Origin: Chloroflexota bacterium
Lineage (GTDB): Bacteria; Chloroflexota; FW602-bin22; JACPRP01
Length of the DNA: 7,218 nucleotides
Assembly: GCA_016210495.1 (NCBI GenBank)
Contig: JACQUC010000174.1
Coordinates: 1-7,218, forward strand
Direction: 5' to 3'
The position numbers and the translations under genes were made by a program. The notes under the pieces were generated by a model. It was not told the origin of the DNA, did no database searches, and saw only the letters and a list, made by a program, of their open reading frames with translations. Every line of letters begins with the position of its first letter. Within the stretch, counting starts at the first letter, position 1. This document shows, piece by piece, positions 1 through 6,227 of the stretch.

Positions 1-30
1 GCCCAGAGTACGCCAGTTTCTCCCTGTAAC

Positions 31-51
31 CACCGCGGCCCGCCCGCGGTG
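31..51 (-). terminator. strong GC hairpin, candidate operon terminator without U-tract
   Basis: CACCGCGG at 31-38 is a perfect inverted copy of CCGCGGTG at 44-51, giving an 8-bp stem with a 5-nt loop. It lies about 147 bp past the stop of the last operon gene in the direction of transcription. No run of T follows on either strand, so it is not a textbook intrinsic terminator. It may act as a pause or 3'-end-protecting hairpin, or as a bidirectional barrier. The symmetry is directly visible; the function is inference. Confidence 0.45.
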
Positions 52-61
52 AATCGCTCAG

Positions 62-87
62 AAGGAGAAGTCGAATACAACCTCCTT
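62..87 (-). repeat. short inverted repeat between the operon end and the GC hairpin
   Basis: AAGGAG at 62-67 pairs with CTCCTT at 82-87, with a 14-nt loop; one further G-U pair is possible at 61/88. Read leftward it comes just before the stronger hairpin at 31-51, so the operon's 3' end has two hairpins in tandem. On the minus strand the right arm also resembles a Shine-Dalgarno sequence, but no ATG or GTG start follows at a suitable distance. Chance is a real alternative for a stem this short. Confidence 0.25.
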
Positions 88-197
88 TCAAGGTAATGAC
101 TTATGGCCATTTCCGGTACTCCTATAATTCATGCCAATCTGACGGTTCTTGTTCAAACGTGAGTTTTCGAGTAGGACTGCGTCTAGGGAGTTCTCCC

Positions 198-1202
198 CTA
201 TCGTCTCCGCAGGGCTCTCCGTTTGCCGAACCAGTACCGGAATTCTCTGAACTCGGCGAAGAGACGCATCCGGACACCGACATCCTGCACCCACATGGAG
301 AGCCCGAGAGCCTTCAGGAAGAGGCTGTTCGTCCAGCGCCACCCGATGCCGGACCAGTAGTCCGAGGCGAGTAGGCGGTCCTGCTGAAGTCGGAGGTCCC
401 TCCATGTCTCCTGTCCCACTCTGTACAGGAGCTCCTTCACGTAATGCTCAGGAAACTCCTTCCGATAGGTCGATCGCATCAGTCTTGCAGCTTCCTGCCT
501 GACCTGCAGGCTCCGGATGGGGTCTCCTCGGCTCGTCATGTGAAACCCGGTGCCCATGAGCCGCCAGCAGACCAGTTCCTCCGGCACGAAACAGAGGCCA
601 TGGCGTAGACCCAGAACTTGGTGCATGAACCAATCCGTCGAGGACCCCAGCTCGGGGATGAAGCCACCGGCCTCTGTAGTCGCTCGACGCCGGAAGATCA
701 CCGAGTTGCCATGGATCCACGTGCCCGTTCTGAGCAAGTTCTCCAGGACTTCGTCGGGACGCAGGTAGCCTCGTGTCAGCCCTGTTGGATTGCCTAGAAC
801 GCCGATCACCTCACCAGCCTCGTCGATGATCCTGCCCATGGTGGAGCACAGGCCGGCCTCAGGAAACCTCTTGAGCAGCTCCATCGACTTCTCGAAGAAA
901 CCGGGCAAGACCATGTCATCCGCTGCGGCGAAGTGCACGTGGTCTCCGGAGGCGAGCGACAGAAGCTTGTTCATGGACGAGACGACGCCCAAGTTCTTCT
1001 CATTCTGCATGATACTCACGACAGGTCTGCTCTTGGCGAACTCCTGAAGCACCCCAATGCTGTTATCCGTCGAGGCGTCGTCCAGAACGATGACTTCCTT
1101 GATCGGGAATGACTGCGAGACGATCGCGCCCAACGACACGGGTAGGAACCGGGCATGGTTGTAGTTCGGCATCACGACCGACAGACTGTGGTCAGCTTCC
1201 AT
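198..1202 (-). CDS. family 2 (GT-A) glycosyltransferase
   Basis: The 334-residue protein has a family-2 glycosyltransferase fold. The N-terminus carries the nucleotide-binding strand SVVMPNYNHARF (8-19), then VIVLDDASTDNS (37-48) with the Asp pair that contacts the nucleotide. FAAADDM (91-97) occupies the metal-binding DxD position as A-D-D, and STDWFMH (188-194) fits the acceptor or catalytic-base region. Family knowledge says such enzymes move a sugar from a nucleotide-sugar to an acceptor, usually with inversion, at the inner face of the membrane. There is no transmembrane segment. The C-terminus is strongly basic (YWFGKRRALRRR, 323-334), which may bind it to membrane lipid. It is the last gene of the leftward operon and starts 72 bp after the preceding stop, with a weak GGGA element before the ATG. 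Donor and acceptor sugars cannot be read from sequence. Confidence 0.93.
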   Translation of the reverse strand: MEADHSLSVVMPNYNHARFLPVSLGAIVSQSFPIKEVIVLDDASTDNSIGVLQEFAKSRPVVSIMQNEKNLGVVSSMNKLLSLASGDHVHFAAADDMVLPGFFEKSMELLKRFPEAGLCSTMGRIIDEAGEVIGVLGNPTGLTRGYLRPDEVLENLLRTGTWIHGNSVIFRRRATTEAGGFIPELGSSTDWFMHQVLGLRHGLCFVPEELVCWRLMGTGFHMTSRGDPIRSLQVRQEAARLMRSTYRKEFPEHYVKELLYRVGQETWRDLRLQQDRLLASDYWSGIGWRWTNSLFLKALGLSMWVQDVGVRMRLFAEFREFRYWFGKRRALRRR

Positions 1203-1274
1203 GCTGTATCCCGTGTCCTGAGCAGGCCAGGCTCTGGTTGAATCTCTGGTGTCTCGCCATCCTCGAGGAAGTTC
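1203..1274 (-). other. 72-bp intergenic spacer within the operon
   Basis: This spacer separates the uncharacterised 405-residue gene from the family-2 glycosyltransferase gene. It contains only very short self-complementary pieces (four-base stems) and no clear promoter or terminator, so co-transcription across it is the simplest reading. The only ribosome-binding candidate is GGGA about six bases before the ATG at 1202. Confidence 0.5.
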
Positions 1275-2492
1275 TCAGGCCCCACGGCGCAAAAAGCCGC
1301 CAGGCGGTAGAGTCAGACGCCGGATCCTGATCTCCGCTCCGACTGCCCGGCGCAGACGTGTGGGACAGAACCGCAGAAAGGCCTGCTTCACCGATCCCGC
1401 CATCCCGTGGCCCTTCAGCCTCGCGCTCAGGAATCGTGGCGAGAGATACCTCCATCTCTTGGGAAACACACGCACGCTCTCACTGCTGCTCTCAAGAAGG
1501 TGCAGGATGCGCTCGACGGTCTTGTCCGACTCGTCCTCGACCTGGCTCCATGCGCGGGAAAAATCCCTCCAGTGAAATCTGATCTTGTTCTTGACGAACT
1601 CCCGATGCCTCGCGTGCGTGACAGACCTTGCCCACTCGACCAGTACCTGCTCTGAGCTACGACCATCCGCCACGACAGGGTCGCCAGCCCACTCGATGCT
1701 CGTCAAGTCGATGGCGCAGATGTCGTCCGAATCGCAGACAACATAGCAGTCATCGAGATCCGAGCACATGCGTAGAGTGTAGTCGCTGTCGATGGTTGTC
1801 TGAGGTAGGACGGCCGGGCTGTCCGGATCCACGAACAGTGGGAACAGGTGAAAGATCCTACTGATCAAACCTTCATCTCTCACAGACCAGTACATGTTCC
1901 CAGGGGTGATGGAACCACGTTGATCCTCGTTCCACATCTGCGACGTGGCATGTGGGTGTAAGTGATCCATCGACAGCCGGACGAGTTCGCGCGGCTCGAT
2001 GGCCCTGAGGCGACCTTGCCCATCTGAGTACGCCTCTATCAGCGCGGGGACGAAGGTCTCCTTGACCAACCGTGGCGTCCCTATGAGCACCGCTCTCTTG
2101 CCGCCTTCTATGATCTCCAGCAGTCGAGCGAAGGCACCGTCTGCCCAGACGGAGTCAGGGATGACAAACACCAAGCCGCCACCCTCCCCACCCAGCGTCT
2201 CGATCAAGTGCGCGTGGCATCGTGTCTGTGGATCGTACTTGCCGACGAACTGCATTCCCGAGACTGCATAGAACTCCACCTCGACGAGCTCTGCCAGCTC
2301 GCCAAAGCAAGCCGAAACAAAGATCCGGTGGGCATCCTCCTCCGTGGTGTAGATCCGGTATCTGCAGTCTGTCCGCGCAGCAACATGTGGCAGATTCCCG
2401 GGCAGCAGCTGGCTCGGCAGGGAGGTGTCCAGGTACGTCGACACATACTCATCTCCCCACACCACCGTCGTGAAGTTAAGCTTCCTACTCAC
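1275..2492 (-). CDS. uncharacterised GT-A-like protein of polysaccharide clusters
   Basis: This 405-residue protein has no function I can name. The N-terminus FTTVVWGDEYVSTYLDTSLP (7-26), followed by PGNLP (31-35) and YRIYTT (45-50), resembles proteins of unknown function that sit among glycosyltransferases in surface-polysaccharide clusters; the opening strand looks like a GT-A nucleotide-sugar fold. VIPDSVWADG (110-119) sits where a DxD-like acidic site would be expected. A His-rich stretch (HLHPH) and FHLFPLFVDP follow mid-protein, then CYVVCDSDDICAIDL. The last 60 residues hold 15 Lys/Arg and one acidic residue, suggesting a membrane-contacting tail. No signal peptide or membrane helix is seen. 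The start is GTG at 2492, because an in-frame stop lies at 2508-2510 and the opening strand needs this start; GGGG lies about six bases upstream. It may be a glycosyltransferase or a non-catalytic partner of one. Confidence 0.85.
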   Translation of the reverse strand: MSRKLNFTTVVWGDEYVSTYLDTSLPSQLLPGNLPHVAARTDCRYRIYTTEEDAHRIFVSACFGELAELVEVEFYAVSGMQFVGKYDPQTRCHAHLIETLGGEGGGLVFVIPDSVWADGAFARLLEIIEGGKRAVLIGTPRLVKETFVPALIEAYSDGQGRLRAIEPRELVRLSMDHLHPHATSQMWNEDQRGSITPGNMYWSVRDEGLISRIFHLFPLFVDPDSPAVLPQTTIDSDYTLRMCSDLDDCYVVCDSDDICAIDLTSIEWAGDPVVADGRSSEQVLVEWARSVTHARHREFVKNKIRFHWRDFSRAWSQVEDESDKTVERILHLLESSSESVRVFPKRWRYLSPRFLSARLKGHGMAGSVKQAFLRFCPTRLRRAVGAEIRIRRLTLPPGGFLRRGA

Positions 2493-2558
2493 CAGGAGCC
2501 CCGGTTCTCACGAAAACGCGTGCGAAGTCCGGGATGATCTGCGCTGGGCGAATCTCAA
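2493..2558 (-). other. 66-bp intergenic spacer within the operon
   Basis: This spacer lies between the CgeB-like gene's stop and the GTG start of the 405-residue gene. No hairpin, promoter pair or small frame is apparent. The GGGG near its left end is the only ribosome-binding candidate for the downstream gene. The four genes on this strand are most simply read as one transcription unit. Confidence 0.45.
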
Positions 2559-3884
2559 TCACAACCTCTCCTGGATGATGCCGTCAATCTGCTCACAGCG
2601 GCTGGCCGCCGTGTGGTCCCTGAGCGTTCTCCGCTGTCCTGCCTGCGCGATCTGCCTCCTCAGAGCCTCGTGCCCCAGCAGGTGTCTCTGCTTCTCCACA
2701 CACTCCTCCTCTGAGGAGTAGGTCACCACCTCTTCGTCGGGTGTGAAGAGTTCCGTCATGTTCGATCCGGCATCCGTGAGCAGACAAGCTCCCACGCCAG
2801 TCGCCTGGAACAGCCTGATGTTGTCGACGGTTCCCGCGGCCACATCGGAGTGCTTGTTCAGCGTCACCCTCGAGTCCCTTAGGATCTTGTACATCTCCAG
2901 CCCGAAGACTGACCCCGAGCACCTGGCTCGAAATACCGTCCCCAAGGGAACCATGGGGACTCGTGACGGGAGCGCCTGGACAGCGGGGCCTCCCGTTCTC
3001 GTGGCGCCTGTTGCTCGAATCAGATCTGCGAGCCTCGAAGGCACCCCGGGGAGGTCTGCAGACCGGGAGACAAGGCTGGGGTGAAGGGATGCCAGCCCCC
3101 GGATCAGTCGGACCTTCCCAGCCCCCTTGATGCGGCCGACAGTACTGCGTGGTCGCGTTTCGCGCTCGTCGAGCCAGGCTCGCAGCTCCGTGCTTCTCAG
3201 CAGATTGGCAAGCAGCCAGTACCTGGACTGGTGACCCGTACCGTAGCCGAATCCCGAGGACCCGATGAACGTGAAGTCGTAGCCATATGATCCGTCCGCC
3301 TCATCACCATACCTGCGGGACAGCTTGCGGAGAATTGAGTCGTCGAAGTAGTGGTATACCAGTCTCGGGGCCAGCCCTGCGGAGCTGCACTTCTCCTCGA
3401 CGACGGGCGAGCCCGCCAGGACGACATCTGCCACGCTCAGCTGCCGCATCGCCTCAGCATCGAGTCCGGGATAACCCCGAAAGGCGACAACCAACTTCAC
3501 AGAAGGGAACGCGTCCTTCAGGGATCTCATCTCAGCGTGGGGCAGTGAATGGATGTCCTGGAAGAACAGGACATCGGGCCTCAGCGCACGGATCTGCGCA
3601 AGGAGGATCTCCACAGACCAGCAGGATTCGCCGAACGGGAGTCCGTGCTCCAGCGCCCACGTCTTCTGCATCGTCTCCAGATCGTAGACGATCTCGTGAG
3701 CTTCGTGGCCAAGCCGCGCCATGCCGCGCGAGAAGCTGTCGCCGTAGGTGTAGGCATTCTCGAAGAGCGTCTTCTGCTGCTTGCAGTACGCTGCGCTCGT
3801 CAGCCCCGGGTTGCCTCGGTATAGCTCGGTCTTCGGTCTCTCGTAGTGCAGCCCTGCGATCCTAACGATTCGGTACGAGCGCAT
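2559..3884 (-). CDS. CgeB-like GT-B glycosyltransferase (glycosyl transferase group 1)
   Basis: The 441-residue protein belongs to the CgeB-like group of GT-B transferases. The N-terminal half (about 1-190) is an acceptor-type Rossmann domain, with PDVLFFQDIHSLP and then ADVVLAGSPVVEEKCSSAGL and the YHYFDDS linker. The C-terminal donor domain reads GLEMYKILRDSRVTLNKHSD, then NIRLFQATGVGACLLTD (about 355-371) and TELFTPDEEVVTY (377-389), which is the usual nucleotide-sugar site of this group. In relatives I remember, the residue at 360 is Glu (RLFEATG); here it is Gln. About 230-320 is an Arg-rich, low-conservation-looking insertion. Such enzymes transfer sugars to spore-coat, polysaccharide or natural-product acceptors in the cytoplasm. 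The ATG lies nine bases after the upstream stop, so translational coupling with the AsnB-like gene is likely; its own ribosome-binding site is weak (GGCGG). Confidence 0.88.
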   Translation of the reverse strand: MRSYRIVRIAGLHYERPKTELYRGNPGLTSAAYCKQQKTLFENAYTYGDSFSRGMARLGHEAHEIVYDLETMQKTWALEHGLPFGESCWSVEILLAQIRALRPDVLFFQDIHSLPHAEMRSLKDAFPSVKLVVAFRGYPGLDAEAMRQLSVADVVLAGSPVVEEKCSSAGLAPRLVYHYFDDSILRKLSRRYGDEADGSYGYDFTFIGSSGFGYGTGHQSRYWLLANLLRSTELRAWLDERETRPRSTVGRIKGAGKVRLIRGLASLHPSLVSRSADLPGVPSRLADLIRATGATRTGGPAVQALPSRVPMVPLGTVFRARCSGSVFGLEMYKILRDSRVTLNKHSDVAAGTVDNIRLFQATGVGACLLTDAGSNMTELFTPDEEVVTYSSEEECVEKQRHLLGHEALRRQIAQAGQRRTLRDHTAASRCEQIDGIIQERL

Positions 3885-3893
3885 CCGCCGCTG

Positions 3894-5834
3894 CTACTTC
3901 ATGGCCATATAGGTGGATCGACGCTCCCGGAACTGCCCCGCCAAAATGTGCATGTTAACGATGGGCCATGCTTCCTCCATTGTACGCCCTATGTCTTTTT
4001 CCATGGACCCCTCCACGGCCTTGGACACCCTCGCCCCGTTCCATGCGACACACCGACTGAAGTCGGCACCCGAGATGGTGTCCATGAACAGCTGTCGCAG
4101 AGGGCCACTGAGCCACTTCCGCATCGGAGAGGTGAACCCCACCTTGTTCGTGCGCAGCCTGATCTGGTCGTTCAGCATTCCCTGCATCGCTTCCCGCAAG
4201 ATACGCTTAGGGTACCCACCCCCGATCTTGGATCTGTCCGGCAGCGAGAATGACAACGTCACCAGCCTCCAGTCCATGAACGGCATTCTCACCTCGACGC
4301 CATGCGCCATCGAGGCCCGGTCGAAGTTCCGGAGGATTGTGGGTAGGACGGTATCGTGGAAGTAGGTGTACAGGTTCCTGCCCAGATGACTGAGCCCGGC
4401 GATCTCCTCCCTGTCGACGAGTGCGCTCTGACGGTTGAGCATGGCTTCTTCTTGCGACACCCTCGACTTGACGTTGCCGTACCTCGCCAGACGATAGGCC
4501 TTCCCGAGCAGTCCGTTCCGCTGCTTCCTGACGAGGCCGAGGCAGTAGTCCCGCACTACGCTCGGGACGATCTCGTTGCTGCCGCCAATGTATCCCATGA
4601 GGGTTCTCCTCAGATCAACGTAATGGAGAAGCCGAGGGAACGGCGCCAAGGCGTTCTGCATCTCCTCGCGAACGATGAAGTGGTAGCCCCCCAGAAGCTC
4701 GTCGGCGCCGTGCCCGTCCAAGCTTACTATCACCCCCTCTCTACGCATGGACCGATAGTTGGCCCACAGACCCGCGAGCAGGACATGATTGACATCCTCC
4801 ATCTGGTAGATGATGTCCACCACGTGTTCAGCGAGATCCTCGATCTTCACCTCCGTGTATACTGCCTCTGCTGCTTTGTCCTCGATGACTCTCCTGGCAT
4901 ACTCCGTCTCGTCGAGGTGAGTGTCGGGAAAGCAGGCCACGAATGCCCTGTGCCAGTCGTCCGTGAACCTCCCAGACTGCCCGGTTCGATGGATCGCTGC
5001 AAAGACCGAACTCGAGTCCAGGCCGCCACTGAGACTGGTGCCGATCGGCACGTCACTCCTCATCCTGATCCGGCACGCATCGACGAAAAGGTCGCGGTAG
5101 TTCTCGACCTGATCTGCGAAGCCCAGGGAGGATCTCTCCACGTACTCGGCTGTGACCCACCATCGGCGGATCCTCGGCGGCTTCCCTACGCCCAACGTCA
5201 GGCAGTGCCCGCCTACCAGACGCTTCACGCCCGTCAGCAGACAGTGCTCGGTACCTTCCAGACCGTCGATGTTCCTGATCGCTTGCTCGGCGACACACCA
5301 GTCGATGCCGAAGTCGTACTCCCGAAGAGCGAGGAAGGACTTCATCTCGGAGGCGAAGGCGAAAAATCGGTCCGAGAAGACGTAGTGGAGCGGCTTGATA
5401 CCGAACCTGTCCCTGGACAGGAAGAGCTCTCGTTCTTGCGCATCCCATATGGCAAAGGCCCACATGCCGTTGAACCTGAACTGACAGTCCTCCCCCCAGG
5501 CGACAAACGCCCGCAGCACGACTTCGGTGTCCGTGTTGCTCCTGAAGCTATGGCCCTGAGACTCCAACTCCTTCCGGAGCTCTACGAAGTTGTAGACCTC
5601 ACCGTTGTAGACGATCGTGTACCGGCCATCGTCGCTCGACATCGGTTGATCACCGGTTGATGACAGGTCGAGAATCGCCAGCCGCGTGTGACCGAGACTC
5701 AGCCGCGCCTGCGTGTCCCGCCAGTAACGGGAGTTGTCTGGGCCCCGATGGGCGAGAGACAGCAGGAAGGCATCCAGCTCCGTGCCCGAGCTGTCGACGC
5801 AGTTGTAGTTCCAGACTCCGGTGATCCCACACAT
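3894..5834 (-). CDS. asnB: asparagine synthase (glutamine-hydrolysing) / AsnB-type amidotransferase
   Basis: The 646-residue protein has both domains of an AsnB-type amidotransferase. The N-terminal class-II glutaminase starts with Cys2 as nucleophile (MCGITG) and has LAHRGPD (27-33), GHTRLAILDLS (48-58), YNGEVYNF (76-83) and DTEVVL (102-107). The synthetase domain has the ATP-pyrophosphatase P-loop SGGLDSSS (269-276), LDGHGADELLGGY (from 372) and the C-terminal RNFDRASMAHGVEVRMPFMDWRLV block. Known chemistry: glutamine gives ammonia, which attacks an AMP-activated carboxylate, classically aspartate. Both active sites look intact. Cys2 after Met1 fixes the start; GGA lies 10-12 bases upstream. 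Homologues in polysaccharide clusters are often thought to amidate sugar acids instead of aspartate, and the neighbours here make that plausible. The symbol reflects family, not proven substrate. Confidence 0.93.
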   Translation of the reverse strand: MCGITGVWNYNCVDSSGTELDAFLLSLAHRGPDNSRYWRDTQARLSLGHTRLAILDLSSTGDQPMSSDDGRYTIVYNGEVYNFVELRKELESQGHSFRSNTDTEVVLRAFVAWGEDCQFRFNGMWAFAIWDAQERELFLSRDRFGIKPLHYVFSDRFFAFASEMKSFLALREYDFGIDWCVAEQAIRNIDGLEGTEHCLLTGVKRLVGGHCLTLGVGKPPRIRRWWVTAEYVERSSLGFADQVENYRDLFVDACRIRMRSDVPIGTSLSGGLDSSSVFAAIHRTGQSGRFTDDWHRAFVACFPDTHLDETEYARRVIEDKAAEAVYTEVKIEDLAEHVVDIIYQMEDVNHVLLAGLWANYRSMRREGVIVSLDGHGADELLGGYHFIVREEMQNALAPFPRLLHYVDLRRTLMGYIGGSNEIVPSVVRDYCLGLVRKQRNGLLGKAYRLARYGNVKSRVSQEEAMLNRQSALVDREEIAGLSHLGRNLYTYFHDTVLPTILRNFDRASMAHGVEVRMPFMDWRLVTLSFSLPDRSKIGGGYPKRILREAMQGMLNDQIRLRTNKVGFTSPMRKWLSGPLRQLFMDTISGADFSRCVAWNGARVSKAVEGSMEKDIGRTMEEAWPIVNMHILAGQFRERRSTYMAMK

Positions 5835-5873
5835 GAATCACTTTCCGTGGGTTAACGAGTGCCTTGTCCGCTT
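5835..5873 (-). other. junction between the truncated IS and the AsnB-like gene
   Basis: About 39 bp separate the AsnB-like start codon from the point where similarity to the transposase stops. The transposase frame continues through most of it as nonsense (KRTRHSLTHGK) and ends with TGA at 5838-5840, three bases before the ATG. The GGA serving as ribosome-binding site lies inside this piece. No -35/-10 pair is visible, so the native promoter is either in the neighbouring IS sequence or has been lost. No terminal inverted repeat or target duplication can be recognised. Confidence 0.6.
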
Positions 5874-6227
5874 CACGCGCCGGATGGCGCTCTCCACGGG
5901 ACCGGTGCCCACCGGCAGGCGGCGTCGGTCCAGGGCGACGTAGCGCATGCGCTCTCGATGTCTCTCGAAGTAGGCGATGCGATCCTTCATCTTCTTGGCC
6001 CGTCGGCCACGAGCTTCGGCGTGCAGCGCCGCGATCACCTTGTCGACGCCGGCTGGATCCCGGCGCAGCCTATGCCGCAGGTCCTCGTACCACTTGGTGC
6101 GCTCGGCGGCGGTGCGGTCGCGGCACAAGTCGACGGTCTCGTGGAGGTACTCGCTGGCGTGGTAGAAGTCGACCACCTGAGCGTGGGCAGCGCCCTGCAT
6201 GCGCAGATAACCGATCACCAAAGCCAC
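5838..6227 (-). pseudogene. ISKra4-family transposase, C-terminal fragment (frameshifted, internally deleted, truncated)
   Basis: A 129-codon frame, opening with GTG only by convention, that carries the second half of an ISKra4-type transposase. It reads ALVIGYLRMQGAAHAQ, then jumps to VVDFYHASEYLHETVDLCRD, then ERTKWYEDLRHRL and ERMRYVALDRRRLPVGTGPVESAIRRV. VES (111-113) contains the likely third catalytic residue, Glu112. In intact relatives I recall about 30 residues with a DGAxWIW motif between the GYLR and the DFYHA blocks, and that part is absent here. After RRV at residue 118 (5874-5876), relatives continue with a NLRLKG-like run and several dozen more residues; here it becomes unrelated and stops. 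It is the continuation of the frame at 6215-7069, shifted by the GT duplication near 6238. Confidence 0.85.

Larger units (their letters stand above)
1..197. other. non-coding region downstream of the polysaccharide operon
   Basis: No convincing coding frame lies here. The open frames that enter from the right are shadows of the glycosyltransferase gene ending at 198. The stretch holds two inverted repeats (31-51 and 62-87) and a somewhat AT-richer patch at about 90-180, in contrast to the GC-rich genes to its right. It looks like the 3' flank of the leftward operon, possibly with the promoter zone of a further gene to the left that lies outside the window. I see no tRNA, no repeat array and no good promoter pair. 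Confidence 0.6.

Noticed and set aside
123..128. TATAAT on the plus strand as a promoter -10 box
   Set aside because: No -35-like hexamer lies 16-18 bases upstream, and the sequence to the right is the 3' end of an opposing gene, so there is nothing obvious for it to drive.
110..140. TTGGCATGAATTATA on the minus strand as a sigma-54 promoter
   Set aside because: The -24-like TGGCA is present but the required -12 GC element is absent at the right spacing.
3287..3865. A 192-codon plus-strand frame opposite the CgeB-like gene
   Set aside because: Its Arg/Ser/Pro-rich composition is typical of an off-frame translation. It lies within a well-supported minus-strand gene.
4356..5660. A 434-codon open frame on the plus strand, opposite the AsnB-like gene
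   Set aside because: It lies wholly antisense to a gene whose every catalytic motif is intact. Its translation has no recognisable domain, and long antisense frames are common in GC-rich DNA.
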